A model generated the notes under the pieces. That model searched no databases and was not told the origin of the DNA. It saw only the letters and a program-made list of their open reading frames with translations. The position numbers were made by a program, and so were the translations under genes. Shown piece by piece: positions 50,737-60,029 of a stretch of 64,000 nt of DNA (position 1 is its first letter; each line of letters starts with the position of its first letter). Origin of the DNA: Flagellimonas taeanensis. Lineage in GTDB: Bacteria > Bacteroidota > Bacteroidia > Flavobacteriales > Flavobacteriaceae. The stretch covers positions 1 through 64,000 of the forward strand of contig NZ_QXFO01000019.1 of NCBI RefSeq assembly GCF_003584105.1, given 5' to 3'.

Positions 50737-53391
50737 TTACATTTTCAGGTTGATCCCAAATATGATCTGGCGAAAACCTCCGGCAAAAACCCCGGAGGTG
50801 GCCCGGTTCAGGCGTGATGCCCTGTACACTTCATCGGTGATGTTCTTTCCGTTGACAAATACCGTGGCTTCGACCGAGTTTGCAATGGTAAAGTCATAGT
50901 TCACAAAGGCATCGATGGTGGTGAAGGAGGGCAATTGCCCAATGGCCCCATCGGCCGATTCGCTCACAAAATTGTGGAACTCCGTGAATTGTTTTCCCGC
51001 GTGGTGCACATTGAACCCACTTGAAAGCCCCTTCCAGTCGTAGTTCAGCCCCAAACTCAAGTTCACTTTTGGGGTATAGGGTGCCTCGGCATCCGAAAGC
51101 CCATCATCACCAAACTTGATCACACTTTTGGTAATGTTTGGAAAATCGGCAGTGTCAATGGCAGCATCGGTGAGCAAAGTTTCTCCACTTCCCGTATCCA
51201 CATAAACATCGTATGCATTGCGATTGCCGTTCACTTTTTCGATGTATTCGTTTTGCGTATCCGTGCCATGGACCACTTGGGAAAACAAATCCTTATCCTC
51301 CAATTTCCCTTCCATTACCTTGGAATGCATATAGGTGACGTTTGCCAAAAAATGGAGCTGATGACCTTTTCCATTGAACAATTCAGTATCCAGGGCCATC
51401 TCCACTCCCTGTACATTGATCTTGCCGAGTTCGTTAAAGACCTCATTGCGTCCCCCGGCATAAAAGTTTCTGCTGGCATTGTGGAAATAGGTCAATTGTC
51501 CTTGGACACGATTGGCCCATAGGCTTCCCCTCCAGCCCAGCTCCTTGTTCCAGCTCAACTCCGGCTCCATATTGATGCTCTGTCCGGCCAAGGGGTTGGT
51601 CACCACGCCATCCTGCTCCACCAAGAACCCAAAGACTTTGGAAGGGGCTATCATTCCCTGATAAACGCTACCGTATAATTCACCCGATCCTAAAGGATAA
51701 TCCAAGGTGATTCCCGGTAAAAATTGATTGTACACACTGGGTTCCCTCCCTTCGGAAGTACCCTGAAGGTCTGGGTCTTGTGCCAGAACCAACAAATTCT
51801 GACGGTACATGTCCACATGCTCAAAACGCAGGATAGGGACAACACCCAAATCGCCCAAATGGAATTCGTTGCGAACATAACCGTTCGCAGACCAAAGTCG
51901 GTACCACAGGTCCGTGGTGGTCCTTCCGCTCCTCGCCCATCGGGAACTGTCGGCCTCCAAAAACACATCCTTGAAGGTTTCCCTGTGCAGGTTGATGCTC
52001 GCTTCAAATTCGCTGGGAGCATTAAAAGCCTCCCATTTGGCCTTTATAGTTTCCTTAATGCCCGAAACCCTATAGATCCACCTACTATCCGTGGTGCTTT
52101 CGCGTCCGTTCAAAATCCTGCCCACGATCACATAATCTTCGTCATCAAACGACCGGCCTTGCAGATAGCGGTATCGGTCCGCAAAAATCTCATCCCCCAC
52201 ATAATTCTGGACTTCGGATGCCCTCACCTTTGCGGTCACCTGTCGCCACCAATCCCTTTCAAAATCGGAGGCATATACCTTTGTGGTAAAGCTGAGGTCC
52301 TCATTCGGCAGCCATTTATGGATGATATCTACCCCATACCGCCTCATGGTGAACTGATCGGCATCCAAAGGATTTTGGGTAGGGTCTGCTTCAAAAGTGA
52401 AGGGTGTCTGGGAACTCAATGAGGCCTGGTTATCCTCGAATTGGCCACTCACTTTGAAGTATAAGGACTGGTCATCGGACAACTGGGCAAAGATCTTCGC
52501 GTTCAGGTTCAAGACCTCAACGGATGAATTGTCGATAAAGCCATCAAACTTCTTGTACACGCCTTCTACCAGACCGCCAATATTTTTCCAGGTACCCCCG
52601 TAGGAAAAAAGTCCCGAGGTATAATTGCGCTGTCCACCTGTCAATTTCAAGCGCAGTGTTGGTTTTTGCGGAGGCAGTGCAGTGATGTAGTTGACCGCTC
52701 CGTACATATTGTTGGGACCATATTTTAACAGATCGGCCCCTTTATACACCTCAACGGAAGTGATACGGTCGCTAACTGGGTTGTAGTAGGCGCCAGGAGC
52801 GATGTAGGGTGCCGGTGCCGAAGGTGTGCCGTCTTCCATGAGCAGCACTTTTTTGGACCGTCTTCCCCAAGAGCCCCTTATACTAATGTTGGGGCGGTTG
52901 GACAGTCCCATATCCCCCACAATGTTCACGCCGGGAACGGTGCGCAGTACCTCTTCGGTGTTCAATGGATTCATATTTTTCAGAGCAACCGGATTGATGC
53001 GATAATTGCTCCCCACAAATTCACTCTTGAAATTTTTGGCCGATGCACTCACAATGACCTCATCCAAAGTGGTATTGGAGCGGGTAAGTCCTATGACCCC
53101 CATATCCACATCCGAAGAAGAAAGCGAAACCTGCTTTTCCTGATACCCCAAATATTTTACGATAAGGGTGTAGTCCCCACCATTCTTCAGGATGGAGAAT
53201 CTCCCAAAGTCATCCGTGATTGTTCCCTTGTTGCTGGGAACCAATAGAACTTGGGCACCCAACAAGGGCTGACCGTTGTCCGCATCCACTATTTTTCCGA
53301 TAATTCTTTCCTGTGCTTGGGCAGATGCTCCCATCAAAAAAAAGAGCATAAAGCCCCAAAGGACCAACGGCCCTTTACCGTTCCTGTACAT
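50737..53391 (-). CDS. TonB-dependent outer-membrane receptor (FecA-like)
   Basis: An 884-residue receptor: signal peptide ending near ASAQAQ, a carboxypeptidase-regulatory-like domain (about 30-110, with GKIVDADNGQPLLGAQVLL), a plug domain (about 120-240) and a 22-strand barrel. The plug stretch PAPYIAPGAYYNPVSDRI and VEVYKGADLLKYGPNN resembles FecA-type ferric citrate receptors. No fecI/fecR pair is adjacent, and no SusD partner, so a siderophore or metal chelate is more likely than a glycan. It ends in GGFRQIIFGINLKM with a terminal hydrophobic pattern. Confidence 0.9.
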   Translation of the reverse strand: MYRNGKGPLVLWGFMLFFLMGASAQAQERIIGKIVDADNGQPLLGAQVLLVPSNKGTITDDFGRFSILKNGGDYTLIVKYLGYQEKQVSLSSSDVDMGVIGLTRSNTTLDEVIVSASAKNFKSEFVGSNYRINPVALKNMNPLNTEEVLRTVPGVNIVGDMGLSNRPNISIRGSWGRRSKKVLLMEDGTPSAPAPYIAPGAYYNPVSDRITSVEVYKGADLLKYGPNNMYGAVNYITALPPQKPTLRLKLTGGQRNYTSGLFSYGGTWKNIGGLVEGVYKKFDGFIDNSSVEVLNLNAKIFAQLSDDQSLYFKVSGQFEDNQASLSSQTPFTFEADPTQNPLDADQFTMRRYGVDIIHKWLPNEDLSFTTKVYASDFERDWWRQVTAKVRASEVQNYVGDEIFADRYRYLQGRSFDDEDYVIVGRILNGRESTTDSRWIYRVSGIKETIKAKWEAFNAPSEFEASINLHRETFKDVFLEADSSRWARSGRTTTDLWYRLWSANGYVRNEFHLGDLGVVPILRFEHVDMYRQNLLVLAQDPDLQGTSEGREPSVYNQFLPGITLDYPLGSGELYGSVYQGMIAPSKVFGFLVEQDGVVTNPLAGQSINMEPELSWNKELGWRGSLWANRVQGQLTYFHNASRNFYAGGRNEVFNELGKINVQGVEMALDTELFNGKGHQLHFLANVTYMHSKVMEGKLEDKDLFSQVVHGTDTQNEYIEKVNGNRNAYDVYVDTGSGETLLTDAAIDTADFPNITKSVIKFGDDGLSDAEAPYTPKVNLSLGLNYDWKGLSSGFNVHHAGKQFTEFHNFVSESADGAIGQLPSFTTIDAFVNYDFTIANSVEATVFVNGKNITDEVYRASRLNRATSGVFAGGFRQIIFGINLKM

Positions 53392-53471
53392 TTCTTTTTA
53401 AAATTGTATTGCTGTTTTGCTGACTGTTCCCAAAGGGAACCTAAAAATATTCTATGTTATGTCCGACAAGA

Positions 53472-54617
53472 TCAGCTCTTGAATTCACCCATCAACTCAG
53501 GAGCGACTTTCACCTTTTTGTTTGAAAATCGGTAGGAAACCCCAACATTGATCAGATAATCGGCAAAGGCTGCATCCCCAGCCCTAGGTTCCCCAGTAAG
53601 TTCCTCTGTCTGTTTGTCCGTGACGCTCTGCGGACGTTCCCTTCTTACGGCAAAAGGGACATTGAGGTTCAGGGAAAAATTGTTCTTCATGAAGGCGATG
53701 CCCGGGTCTATGGAAAGTACATTACCCGGCCTTCTGAAACCTTCGTTCCCGCCAATAAGGTCTTTTACGGGAACCCCTTCATACCTAGCACCCAACGAAG
53801 TCGAAATGACACTGCTTATGGCATAACTAGCTCCGGCACGCACCGAAAATTGATCGGGAACGGCCATAATGGCCTCATTTTCCAGAAGAGGGCTCAAGGT
53901 TTCACGAAATGTCCGTGTACCGTTGGTCTCCCTTGGATTGATCAAATAGAATCCCCCTCCATAAGCAAACAGTTTTTCGGCAATTTTCTGGTAAAATTGA
54001 AAATCCAAGGTAACCCCAAAACCCCCATCCCCCGGTTGGATACTCTGGTCAACAGGCCTGGTCTCCGGACCTCCTTCGGGACCCACATTGTAGAAAATAT
54101 CGGAGGCATTGAAGTTTCCGGTCGGCAATTTGATGCCCAGTCCTAAGGCAAGGTTTCCATTTTGGTGCTTTTCAAGGTCGAACAACCAGTAACCCACCCC
54201 TACCCTAATATCGGCAAGCCCCCTAGAGTAGGTAGTATTCCGCTCGTCCCTACCATGCTCATACAGTGAGGAACGAGTGTTGATCACCGTTGGGATGGTA
54301 ATGCTGGTATACAGACGGTCAGTAATCCCGTAGGTCAGGAAAAAATCCCAGGAATGGGAATGGTTGATGACCTCTGTGTCATTGGAAACCCTATCCGGCT
54401 CCTCATGTGTCCCCCTAAAATGGCGAAAAGACTTGAAATAGCGGTAGTTGCTCCCTATTTGGATATCTCCCGGCCCCAACAGATTACTCTCCAAGGTATT
54501 CCCCACACAGGATGAAAAATGTCGGATAGCAACACATCCCTGGGCATTGATGCTATCCATGCCAAGAAAGGAAGCGGAGAGAAAAAAGGCCAGGAAAACG
54601 ATTTTTGGTGTTTTCAT
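53472..54617 (-). CDS. Outer-membrane porin-like protein (MetA phenol-degradation family type)
   Basis: A 381-residue exported protein: signal peptide ending near SINAQ, then GCVAIRHFSSC with two Cys close to the mature N-terminus, and many amphipathic strands ending in VGVSYRFSNKK. The strand pattern LYTSITIPTVINTRSSLY and GLADIRVGVGYWLFD fits the transporter/MetA-pathway-of-phenol-degradation outer-membrane family. Located 80 bases upstream of the TonB receptor on the same strand, so possibly co-expressed. Function unknown. Confidence 0.72.
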   Translation of the reverse strand: MKTPKIVFLAFFLSASFLGMDSINAQGCVAIRHFSSCVGNTLESNLLGPGDIQIGSNYRYFKSFRHFRGTHEEPDRVSNDTEVINHSHSWDFFLTYGITDRLYTSITIPTVINTRSSLYEHGRDERNTTYSRGLADIRVGVGYWLFDLEKHQNGNLALGLGIKLPTGNFNASDIFYNVGPEGGPETRPVDQSIQPGDGGFGVTLDFQFYQKIAEKLFAYGGGFYLINPRETNGTRTFRETLSPLLENEAIMAVPDQFSVRAGASYAISSVISTSLGARYEGVPVKDLIGGNEGFRRPGNVLSIDPGIAFMKNNFSLNLNVPFAVRRERPQSVTDKQTEELTGEPRAGDAAFADYLINVGVSYRFSNKKVKVAPELMGEFKS

Positions 54618-54750
54618 ATAAAGGTCTCGATTGGTTTGGTAAAAAGGCCGACACTATATGGGACAGCCCTTATTCTTAATGAAGATTACAAAACTGAATG
54701 CCAAAGTAGTACTATCCTTGGCACGGGAAGGCTAACAAAAGGGTAAAAAA

Positions 54751-54792
54751 GATTAAGCAAGGATTAATCGTGCTAAGCAAGAATTAACGACA
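54751..54792. repeat. Two tandem 21-base imperfect repeats upstream of the porin-like gene
   Basis: Two adjacent units with cores TTAAGCAAGGATTAATCG and CTAAGCAAGAATTAACGA, in the gap before the porin-like gene (ATG at 54617). Such phased direct repeats can be a regulator site. No other feature was seen in 54618-54808. Confidence 0.45.
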
Positions 54793-54808
54793 AAGTCATT
54801 AACTGGCC

Positions 54809-55426
54809 CTATCCAGTCTTTTTTTCATAGACACTGGGCAAGCGGATATCGAACTTGACGGCCAACAACCTTAAGGTGATCACCACTACAATGGCCGCGA
54901 TGTAGGCATAACCCTCCTTGATGGGAAGTTGAACAAAAAGAAAGTAACTGGCTCCTCCCACGATGCAAGTGGTGGCATAGATTTCCTTCCTTCGAAAAAT
55001 GATCGGGATCTCATTGCACAACATATCCCGGATGACGCCTCCAAAACAGGCCGTCATGGTGCCCAGAAAAATACACATGATGGGCAAAAGCTCTGCTTCC
55101 AAACCTTTTTCCACCCCGATCATGGTGTAAAGGCCAATCCCAATGGTATCGAACAGGAAGAGGGATTTTCTCAAATACTTCAACTGCTTCACAAAAATAA
55201 TGGCGAAGACCACGGCTATGAAAATGGTGAGCACATAGGTAAGGTCCCGCATCCAGACCACTGGTGTGTTCCCTATGAGCAGGTCCCGCAAGGTCCCGCC
55301 CCCAATGGCCGTGACAAAGGCGATGATGAGTACGCCGAAAAGGTCCAACCGCTTTTCCATGGCCACCAATACCCCGGAAATGGCGAAGGCAATGGTCCCC
55401 AATATGTCAATGGTCTGGTAGAGCAT
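54809..55426 (-). CDS. Trimeric intracellular cation (TRIC) channel family protein
   Basis: A 205-residue protein of the TRIC/UPF0126 family with about seven membrane helices. The internal duplication is visible from the two glycine-rich signatures GGGTLRDLLIGN and GGVIRDMLCNE. Prokaryotic TRIC proteins are inner-membrane potassium channels. It follows the RDD gene by 2 bases. Confidence 0.9.
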   Translation of the reverse strand: MLYQTIDILGTIAFAISGVLVAMEKRLDLFGVLIIAFVTAIGGGTLRDLLIGNTPVVWMRDLTYVLTIFIAVVFAIIFVKQLKYLRKSLFLFDTIGIGLYTMIGVEKGLEAELLPIMCIFLGTMTACFGGVIRDMLCNEIPIIFRRKEIYATTCIVGGASYFLFVQLPIKEGYAYIAAIVVVITLRLLAVKFDIRLPSVYEKKTG

Positions 55427-55428
55427 GC

Positions 55429-56154
55429 TTACATTTTTTGGGTGTAGTAGTTGTAATCTTTCAACACGGTATCAATGTACTGCACATCATAAAGGTTGGA
55501 ATTGGTCTTCAAGATACTGTCCACTTTGATGCGGAGTGCGGTCAGCGTCTTGAAATCCCCACTCTTTTTGGCAATGTGATAGGTTTCCTTGATCAATCGG
55601 ACATCCTTGTCCGTAAGCAGGGTCACATTGGTGAACTGGGGCTCGTAGGCTTCCTCCACCTCTTCCAAAATAGTATGGGACACCTTGGTCTTTCGTTTCG
55701 TACTGATCACTACGGTGCCTGCGGCCGCATCCCCAACCCGTTGCCTTTTTTCCGAAAACAGGATGCTCAAGATGCCTATAGATCCCAAAAAAATCCAAAT
55801 ATCCACGAGGCGCAACATCCATCGGACCAAAAGATTGCTCCAGTGTACCGGGGCGCCATCCAAGCGGACCACACGCATTTTCATCAACATCTTGCCCACC
55901 GTCTGTCCGTTAAAAAGGCTGTGCATCAAAAGGGAATAGAACATGGCCGGCAAAAAAATCAATGATGCCAACCCGCGTTGTGTCCAGGTATCTTCCCAAA
56001 TAAACCCGATCGCATTGCTGATAAGGCTTACCAAATAGGCATACATGTACAAAATGAGTCCATCGATGAGAAAAGCAACGATTCGCTCCCCAAGGCCCAC
56101 GATCTTATAATCTAAGTTGACATTTTGCGTTGTATTGATTTGGAGGTTGCCCAT
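55429..56154 (-). CDS. RDD family membrane protein
   Basis: A 241-residue protein with an RDD domain (about 18-150, GLGERIVAFLIDGLILY, then FNGQTVGKMLMKMRVV and RVGDAAAGTVVI) with three or four membrane helices, and a soluble C-terminal tail of about 85 residues. Divergent from the SpoIIM gene by only 40 bases. RDD proteins often accompany SpoIIM, MoxR and DUF58 genes. Confidence 0.88.
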   Translation of the reverse strand: MGNLQINTTQNVNLDYKIVGLGERIVAFLIDGLILYMYAYLVSLISNAIGFIWEDTWTQRGLASLIFLPAMFYSLLMHSLFNGQTVGKMLMKMRVVRLDGAPVHWSNLLVRWMLRLVDIWIFLGSIGILSILFSEKRQRVGDAAAGTVVISTKRKTKVSHTILEEVEEAYEPQFTNVTLLTDKDVRLIKETYHIAKKSGDFKTLTALRIKVDSILKTNSNLYDVQYIDTVLKDYNYYTQKM

Positions 56155-56194
56155 ATAAACGTATTTTTAAACTTGGAAAAAATAAATTCCACCT

Positions 56195-57172
56195 ATGCGC
56201 GAAGCTGCTTTTGTGAAGCAAAATAAGGAAAAATGGATCGCTTTTGAAAAAGCGGTCGCATCAGGTTCACATACAGATCCAGATGCGCTTGTAGATGGCT
56301 ACATCCAACTCACCAATGACCTTGCCTACGCACAGACCTATTACGCGGAAAGCAAGACTTTATTGTACCTGAACTCCCTTGCGTCACAGGCACATCAAAA
56401 AATATACAAGAACAAAAAGGAATCGGGCAACCGGATCATTGAGTTCTGGGCGCATGAGTTCCCGCTTTTTTTTAGGCAATACCACAAAACCTTGTGGATC
56501 ACTTTCTTGATCTTTATCACGGCCACGGCCATCGGTGCCATTTCCGCACTGAACGATACCTCCTTTGTGCGATTGATCCTGGGCGACGCCTATGTGAACG
56601 AGACCCTGAACAATATTGCCAATGGGGAACCCACGGCTATTTATAAGAGCGGAAGCGAGATAGGCACCTTTTTGGGGATCACCATCAACAATATCCGTGT
56701 GGGCTTTTTGGCCTTCGCCTTTGGGGTGATCACCAGCATTGGTACGGCCTATATTCTCTTCAGCAATGGGGTGATGTTGGGAGCCTTCATTACCTTTTTC
56801 TATACCAAAGGGGTGTTTTTTGAGGCGAACCGCCAGATTTGGCTGCACGGCACCATAGAAATTTCCGTGATCATTGTGGCGGGCTGCGCCGGATTGATCA
56901 TGGGCAACAGCATCCTTTTTCCCAAGACCTTTTCCAGGCGGGTCTCCTTCATGAAAGGGGCCAAGGACGGGCTGAAAGTGGTGGTGAGCACCATACCCTT
57001 TTTCATCATAGCGGGCTTTATCGAAGGGTTCATCACCCGGTATGCCAATATGCCCGATTGGTTGGCCTTCTCCATTATTGGAGGGTCATTGTTACTGATC
57101 GTTTTTTATTATATCCTATATCCCATCTTACTAAACCGAAGACTACATGAAGGACAAATACATCGAGCTTAG
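56195..57172 (+). CDS. Stage II sporulation protein M (SpoIIM) family protein
   Basis: A 325-residue membrane protein. A soluble N-terminus (about 1-100) is followed by about six helices with the family signature NNIRVGFLAFAFGV and IWLHGTIEISVIIVAGCAGL. In Firmicutes SpoIIM belongs to the peptidoglycan-degrading DMP complex of sporulation; this organism is not a spore former by its phylum, so the protein has another envelope role. It overlaps the next gene by 26 bases. Confidence 0.88.
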   Translation: MREAAFVKQNKEKWIAFEKAVASGSHTDPDALVDGYIQLTNDLAYAQTYYAESKTLLYLNSLASQAHQKIYKNKKESGNRIIEFWAHEFPLFFRQYHKTLWITFLIFITATAIGAISALNDTSFVRLILGDAYVNETLNNIANGEPTAIYKSGSEIGTFLGITINNIRVGFLAFAFGVITSIGTAYILFSNGVMLGAFITFFYTKGVFFEANRQIWLHGTIEISVIIVAGCAGLIMGNSILFPKTFSRRVSFMKGAKDGLKVVVSTIPFFIIAGFIEGFITRYANMPDWLAFSIIGGSLLLIVFYYILYPILLNRRLHEGQIHRA

Positions 57173-58088
57173 GATCAACCGCGATTTTGGCGATATCCTC
57201 TCCGTTTATTTTGAATTTATACGACAGAACATCAAAAAGTTCACCAATGTGTTCCTGAGCTACAATGGTATTTTCTTGATAGGTCTGTTGATCACCAGCT
57301 ACTTGATGGTATCGGGGTTCGTGGGCATAATCTCGGAGGGAACCAATGTGTACGGAATGGGTTCGGGAGAAAGCAACGAAGGCACGTATTGGACCTATAT
57401 TATCGTGGGCAGCATCATTTTTTTCATCATATTCATTTTGGTGGCGGGCTTCAACTTTAGCTTGAGCTCCTCGTATTTGGTCAAATATGACGAACACAAG
57501 GGCCAAGGATTTGACAAAAGGGAGGTCTGGGAACACACTAAGGGTAATTTTGGAAATACCTTCATGTTCATTCTTTTGTTGATCCCCATTTATATCCTGT
57601 TCTTCATCGCGGCACTCGTTTTGGCATTCATTCCATTATTGGGCATGTTTGCGCAATATATCATCCAGTTTGCCATGACCGCTTGGATCGGGGTTTCCTT
57701 TTTTAGCATGATGAGCCAATCCAAGGGCGTGATCGATGGTTTTGGGGAAGGCTGGAACTTGGTCATCAACAATTTTTGGAGATCGGTAGGGGTCAATTTT
57801 ATCCTCGGCTTGCTCAATGGCCTATTGTTCTTCATTATCCTTATTGTACCCTCCATTATTATCGGGGTCTATACTTTCCACGTGGTGGAAAACAATGTGG
57901 ATGTAGGCGGCTCGGTCATTTCCACAGTCATTTATACCCTCGGTCTGTGCCTGTTGCTCATTTTGATGGTATATGCCCAATGTCTGTCCCAGTTTGTGAA
58001 CGGCATCCTCTTTTATGCCTTACACGAGAAAACGTACAACATCAACACCAGAAGTAAAATAGATCAAATAGGACAGACCGATCAGTGA
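57147..58088 (+). CDS. Multi-pass membrane protein of the SpoIIM-MoxR cluster
   Basis: A 313-residue protein with about six helices (roughly 44-64, 88-108, 134-175, 210-240, 255-280). The soluble N-terminus reads ELRINRDFGDILSVYFEFIR. I do not recognise a named family beyond a general similarity to membrane domains such as DUF4013. Overlaps on both sides (26 and 4 bases) show that it belongs to the operon. Confidence 0.75.
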   Translation: MKDKYIELRINRDFGDILSVYFEFIRQNIKKFTNVFLSYNGIFLIGLLITSYLMVSGFVGIISEGTNVYGMGSGESNEGTYWTYIIVGSIIFFIIFILVAGFNFSLSSSYLVKYDEHKGQGFDKREVWEHTKGNFGNTFMFILLLIPIYILFFIAALVLAFIPLLGMFAQYIIQFAMTAWIGVSFFSMMSQSKGVIDGFGEGWNLVINNFWRSVGVNFILGLLNGLLFFIILIVPSIIIGVYTFHVVENNVDVGGSVISTVIYTLGLCLLLILMVYAQCLSQFVNGILFYALHEKTYNINTRSKIDQIGQTDQ

Positions 58089-58813
58089 TCAAACAGAGCT
58101 ACATCCTAATCCTTTTATTGTGGGCAAACTTGGGTCTTGCACAGAAGGATTCCATTGCCCTGCCCATAGACAGCAGTTCGGTGCTCACGGAGCGCCAAAT
58201 TGGGGAAGACCTCGACAAAAAATACACTGGGGAGGATTTTGACTATGATGTAAAAACGGGGGAATCCAGCAATCTTTTATGGCGTTTTGTTAGATGGCTT
58301 TTGGAACTGCTTCAAAAACTTTTTGGAGCTTTTGGAATTGAGATTTCTCCGAGCACCATGACATTTCTAGAATTCAGTTTGTATGGTCTCATGGGAATTT
58401 TAGTCATTTATCTATTAGTTCGAGTGTTAATAAATGAAAAGTTCAGTTCCATTTTTACCCAAAAGGCACGGTCCATCATCGACCTGGACCTTTCTGAACA
58501 ACACATTGAGAACATCGACTTGGATTCGTTGATGGAAGAGGCCCTCAAGAACGGGGATTATCGGCTTGCCGTCCGCTATCAGTTCCTAAAAATCTTGAAA
58601 CTGCTTTCCCAAAAGCACATCATCGATTGGCATTTTGACAAGACCAATGTGGACTATGAACGGGAAATCACCGAAACCCAATTGCAACTGGAGTTCAAAA
58701 AAGCTTCTTATCTGTATGAGAACATCTGGTACGGGGAGCAGCCCATCGATGCATCTGGCTATGCCAAAACGGACCTGCGCTTCAAGGCCGTAGAAAATTC
58801 AATCCCGAGATAG
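58085..58813 (+). CDS. DUF4129 domain protein
   Basis: A 242-residue protein starting with GTG at 58085, 4 bases inside the gene before it. A signal peptide (LLLWANLGLAQ) is followed by a periplasmic stretch, one membrane helix (about 97-113) and the DUF4129 C-terminal domain (about 145-235, with ALKNGDYRLAVRYQFLKILK). DUF4129 is a common partner of MoxR and DUF58. The domain is probably cytoplasmic. Confidence 0.85.
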   Translation: MIKQSYILILLLWANLGLAQKDSIALPIDSSSVLTERQIGEDLDKKYTGEDFDYDVKTGESSNLLWRFVRWLLELLQKLFGAFGIEISPSTMTFLEFSLYGLMGILVIYLLVRVLINEKFSSIFTQKARSIIDLDLSEQHIENIDLDSLMEEALKNGDYRLAVRYQFLKILKLLSQKHIIDWHFDKTNVDYEREITETQLQLEFKKASYLYENIWYGEQPIDASGYAKTDLRFKAVENSIPR

Positions 58814-58814
58814 C

Positions 58815-60026
58815 ATGGACCGAAAATCGAAAATAGTCATTGCGGTGTTTGTCCTGATCGTTGTCGGGATCATCATTACGGAAATTGTGCGGCCCAGGCC
58901 CATCAATTGGCGGCCATCGTACACTTCGGTGGACAAAATCCCGTTCGGGTGTTTCGTACTCTATAACGAACTCCCTTCCATTTTCCCCAATAGTACGATT
59001 GAAACGGTGGATAAAAGTGTCTATGATGTGTTGATCGATCGAGATTCCACTCTAACGTCCAACTATATGTTCATCAACGAATATATTGACTTGGACCAGC
59101 AGGAAACCAATCAGATCTTGGACTATGTGGACCGAGGAAATACCGTTTTCATTGCTGCCACTGGGTTTGGTTGGGAACTGATGGATACCCTGAACATCGA
59201 TTTTGGGGCCGACTATTCGTTGAAAGAGGGCACGACCATCTTGGACCTGACCCATGAAAAATTCGAAAAGGAAGAGTTCAAACTGTCCCGAGGGGTGTTC
59301 AACTCCTATTTTACCAGCGTGGATTCCACCAAAGCCACCATTTTAGGGCATATCTCCTACACCATTGAAAACTACCTGGATGGGGAGCCAGACGAAGAGG
59401 TGACCAAACCCAATCTGATCAAGACGCGTTTTGGAAAGGGCCATTTCATTATTTCCACAACCCCACAGGCCTATTCCAATTATTATATGCTCAAGGGCAA
59501 TTCGGACTATGTGGCCCATACCTTTTCCTATCTCCAGGATGCCAATGTGCTCTACTGGGACAATTACAAAAAATCCGGTCGGGTGTTCATTGATTCACCC
59601 ATGCGTTTTGTGCTCAACCAAATTTCCCTGAAATGGGCCTACTATTTGTCCATTTTGGGCATCCTGCTCTTTGTTATCTTCAAGGGCAAGCGGGAACAGC
59701 GCATCATTCCCGTCATCGAACCCTTAAAAAACTCTTCCGTGGAGTTTGCACAGGCCGTCGGGTCGCTGTACCATCAAAATAAAGACTACACGGACCTGAT
59801 CAACAAAAAAATAAATTACTTTTTGGCCCATATACGCAGTCAGTACCATATCGAAACGGCACAGATCAACGAAAAGACGATACAGCTACTTGCGGCCAAA
59901 GCCGGTAAGGACATTCAAGAAACCAAGGTTTTGATCGAATATATTTTGAAACTGAAAAATAAAAATGCCCACACGGAGCAGGAAAGCATAGCACTCAATA
60001 AAAAAATAACCGCATTTAAGCAGTAA
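58815..60026 (+). CDS. DUF4350 domain protein
   Basis: A 403-residue protein with an N-terminal membrane helix (about 7-24), a large extracytoplasmic DUF4350 domain (about 35-235, GATase-like fold), a second helix at about 280-293 and a C-terminal cytoplasmic helical region. It starts 1 base after the DUF4129 stop. A structural partner of the MoxR/DUF58 system; no activity known. Confidence 0.85.
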   Translation: MDRKSKIVIAVFVLIVVGIIITEIVRPRPINWRPSYTSVDKIPFGCFVLYNELPSIFPNSTIETVDKSVYDVLIDRDSTLTSNYMFINEYIDLDQQETNQILDYVDRGNTVFIAATGFGWELMDTLNIDFGADYSLKEGTTILDLTHEKFEKEEFKLSRGVFNSYFTSVDSTKATILGHISYTIENYLDGEPDEEVTKPNLIKTRFGKGHFIISTTPQAYSNYYMLKGNSDYVAHTFSYLQDANVLYWDNYKKSGRVFIDSPMRFVLNQISLKWAYYLSILGILLFVIFKGKREQRIIPVIEPLKNSSVEFAQAVGSLYHQNKDYTDLINKKINYFLAHIRSQYHIETAQINEKTIQLLAAKAGKDIQETKVLIEYILKLKNKNAHTEQESIALNKKITAFKQ

Positions 60027-60029
60027 CAT

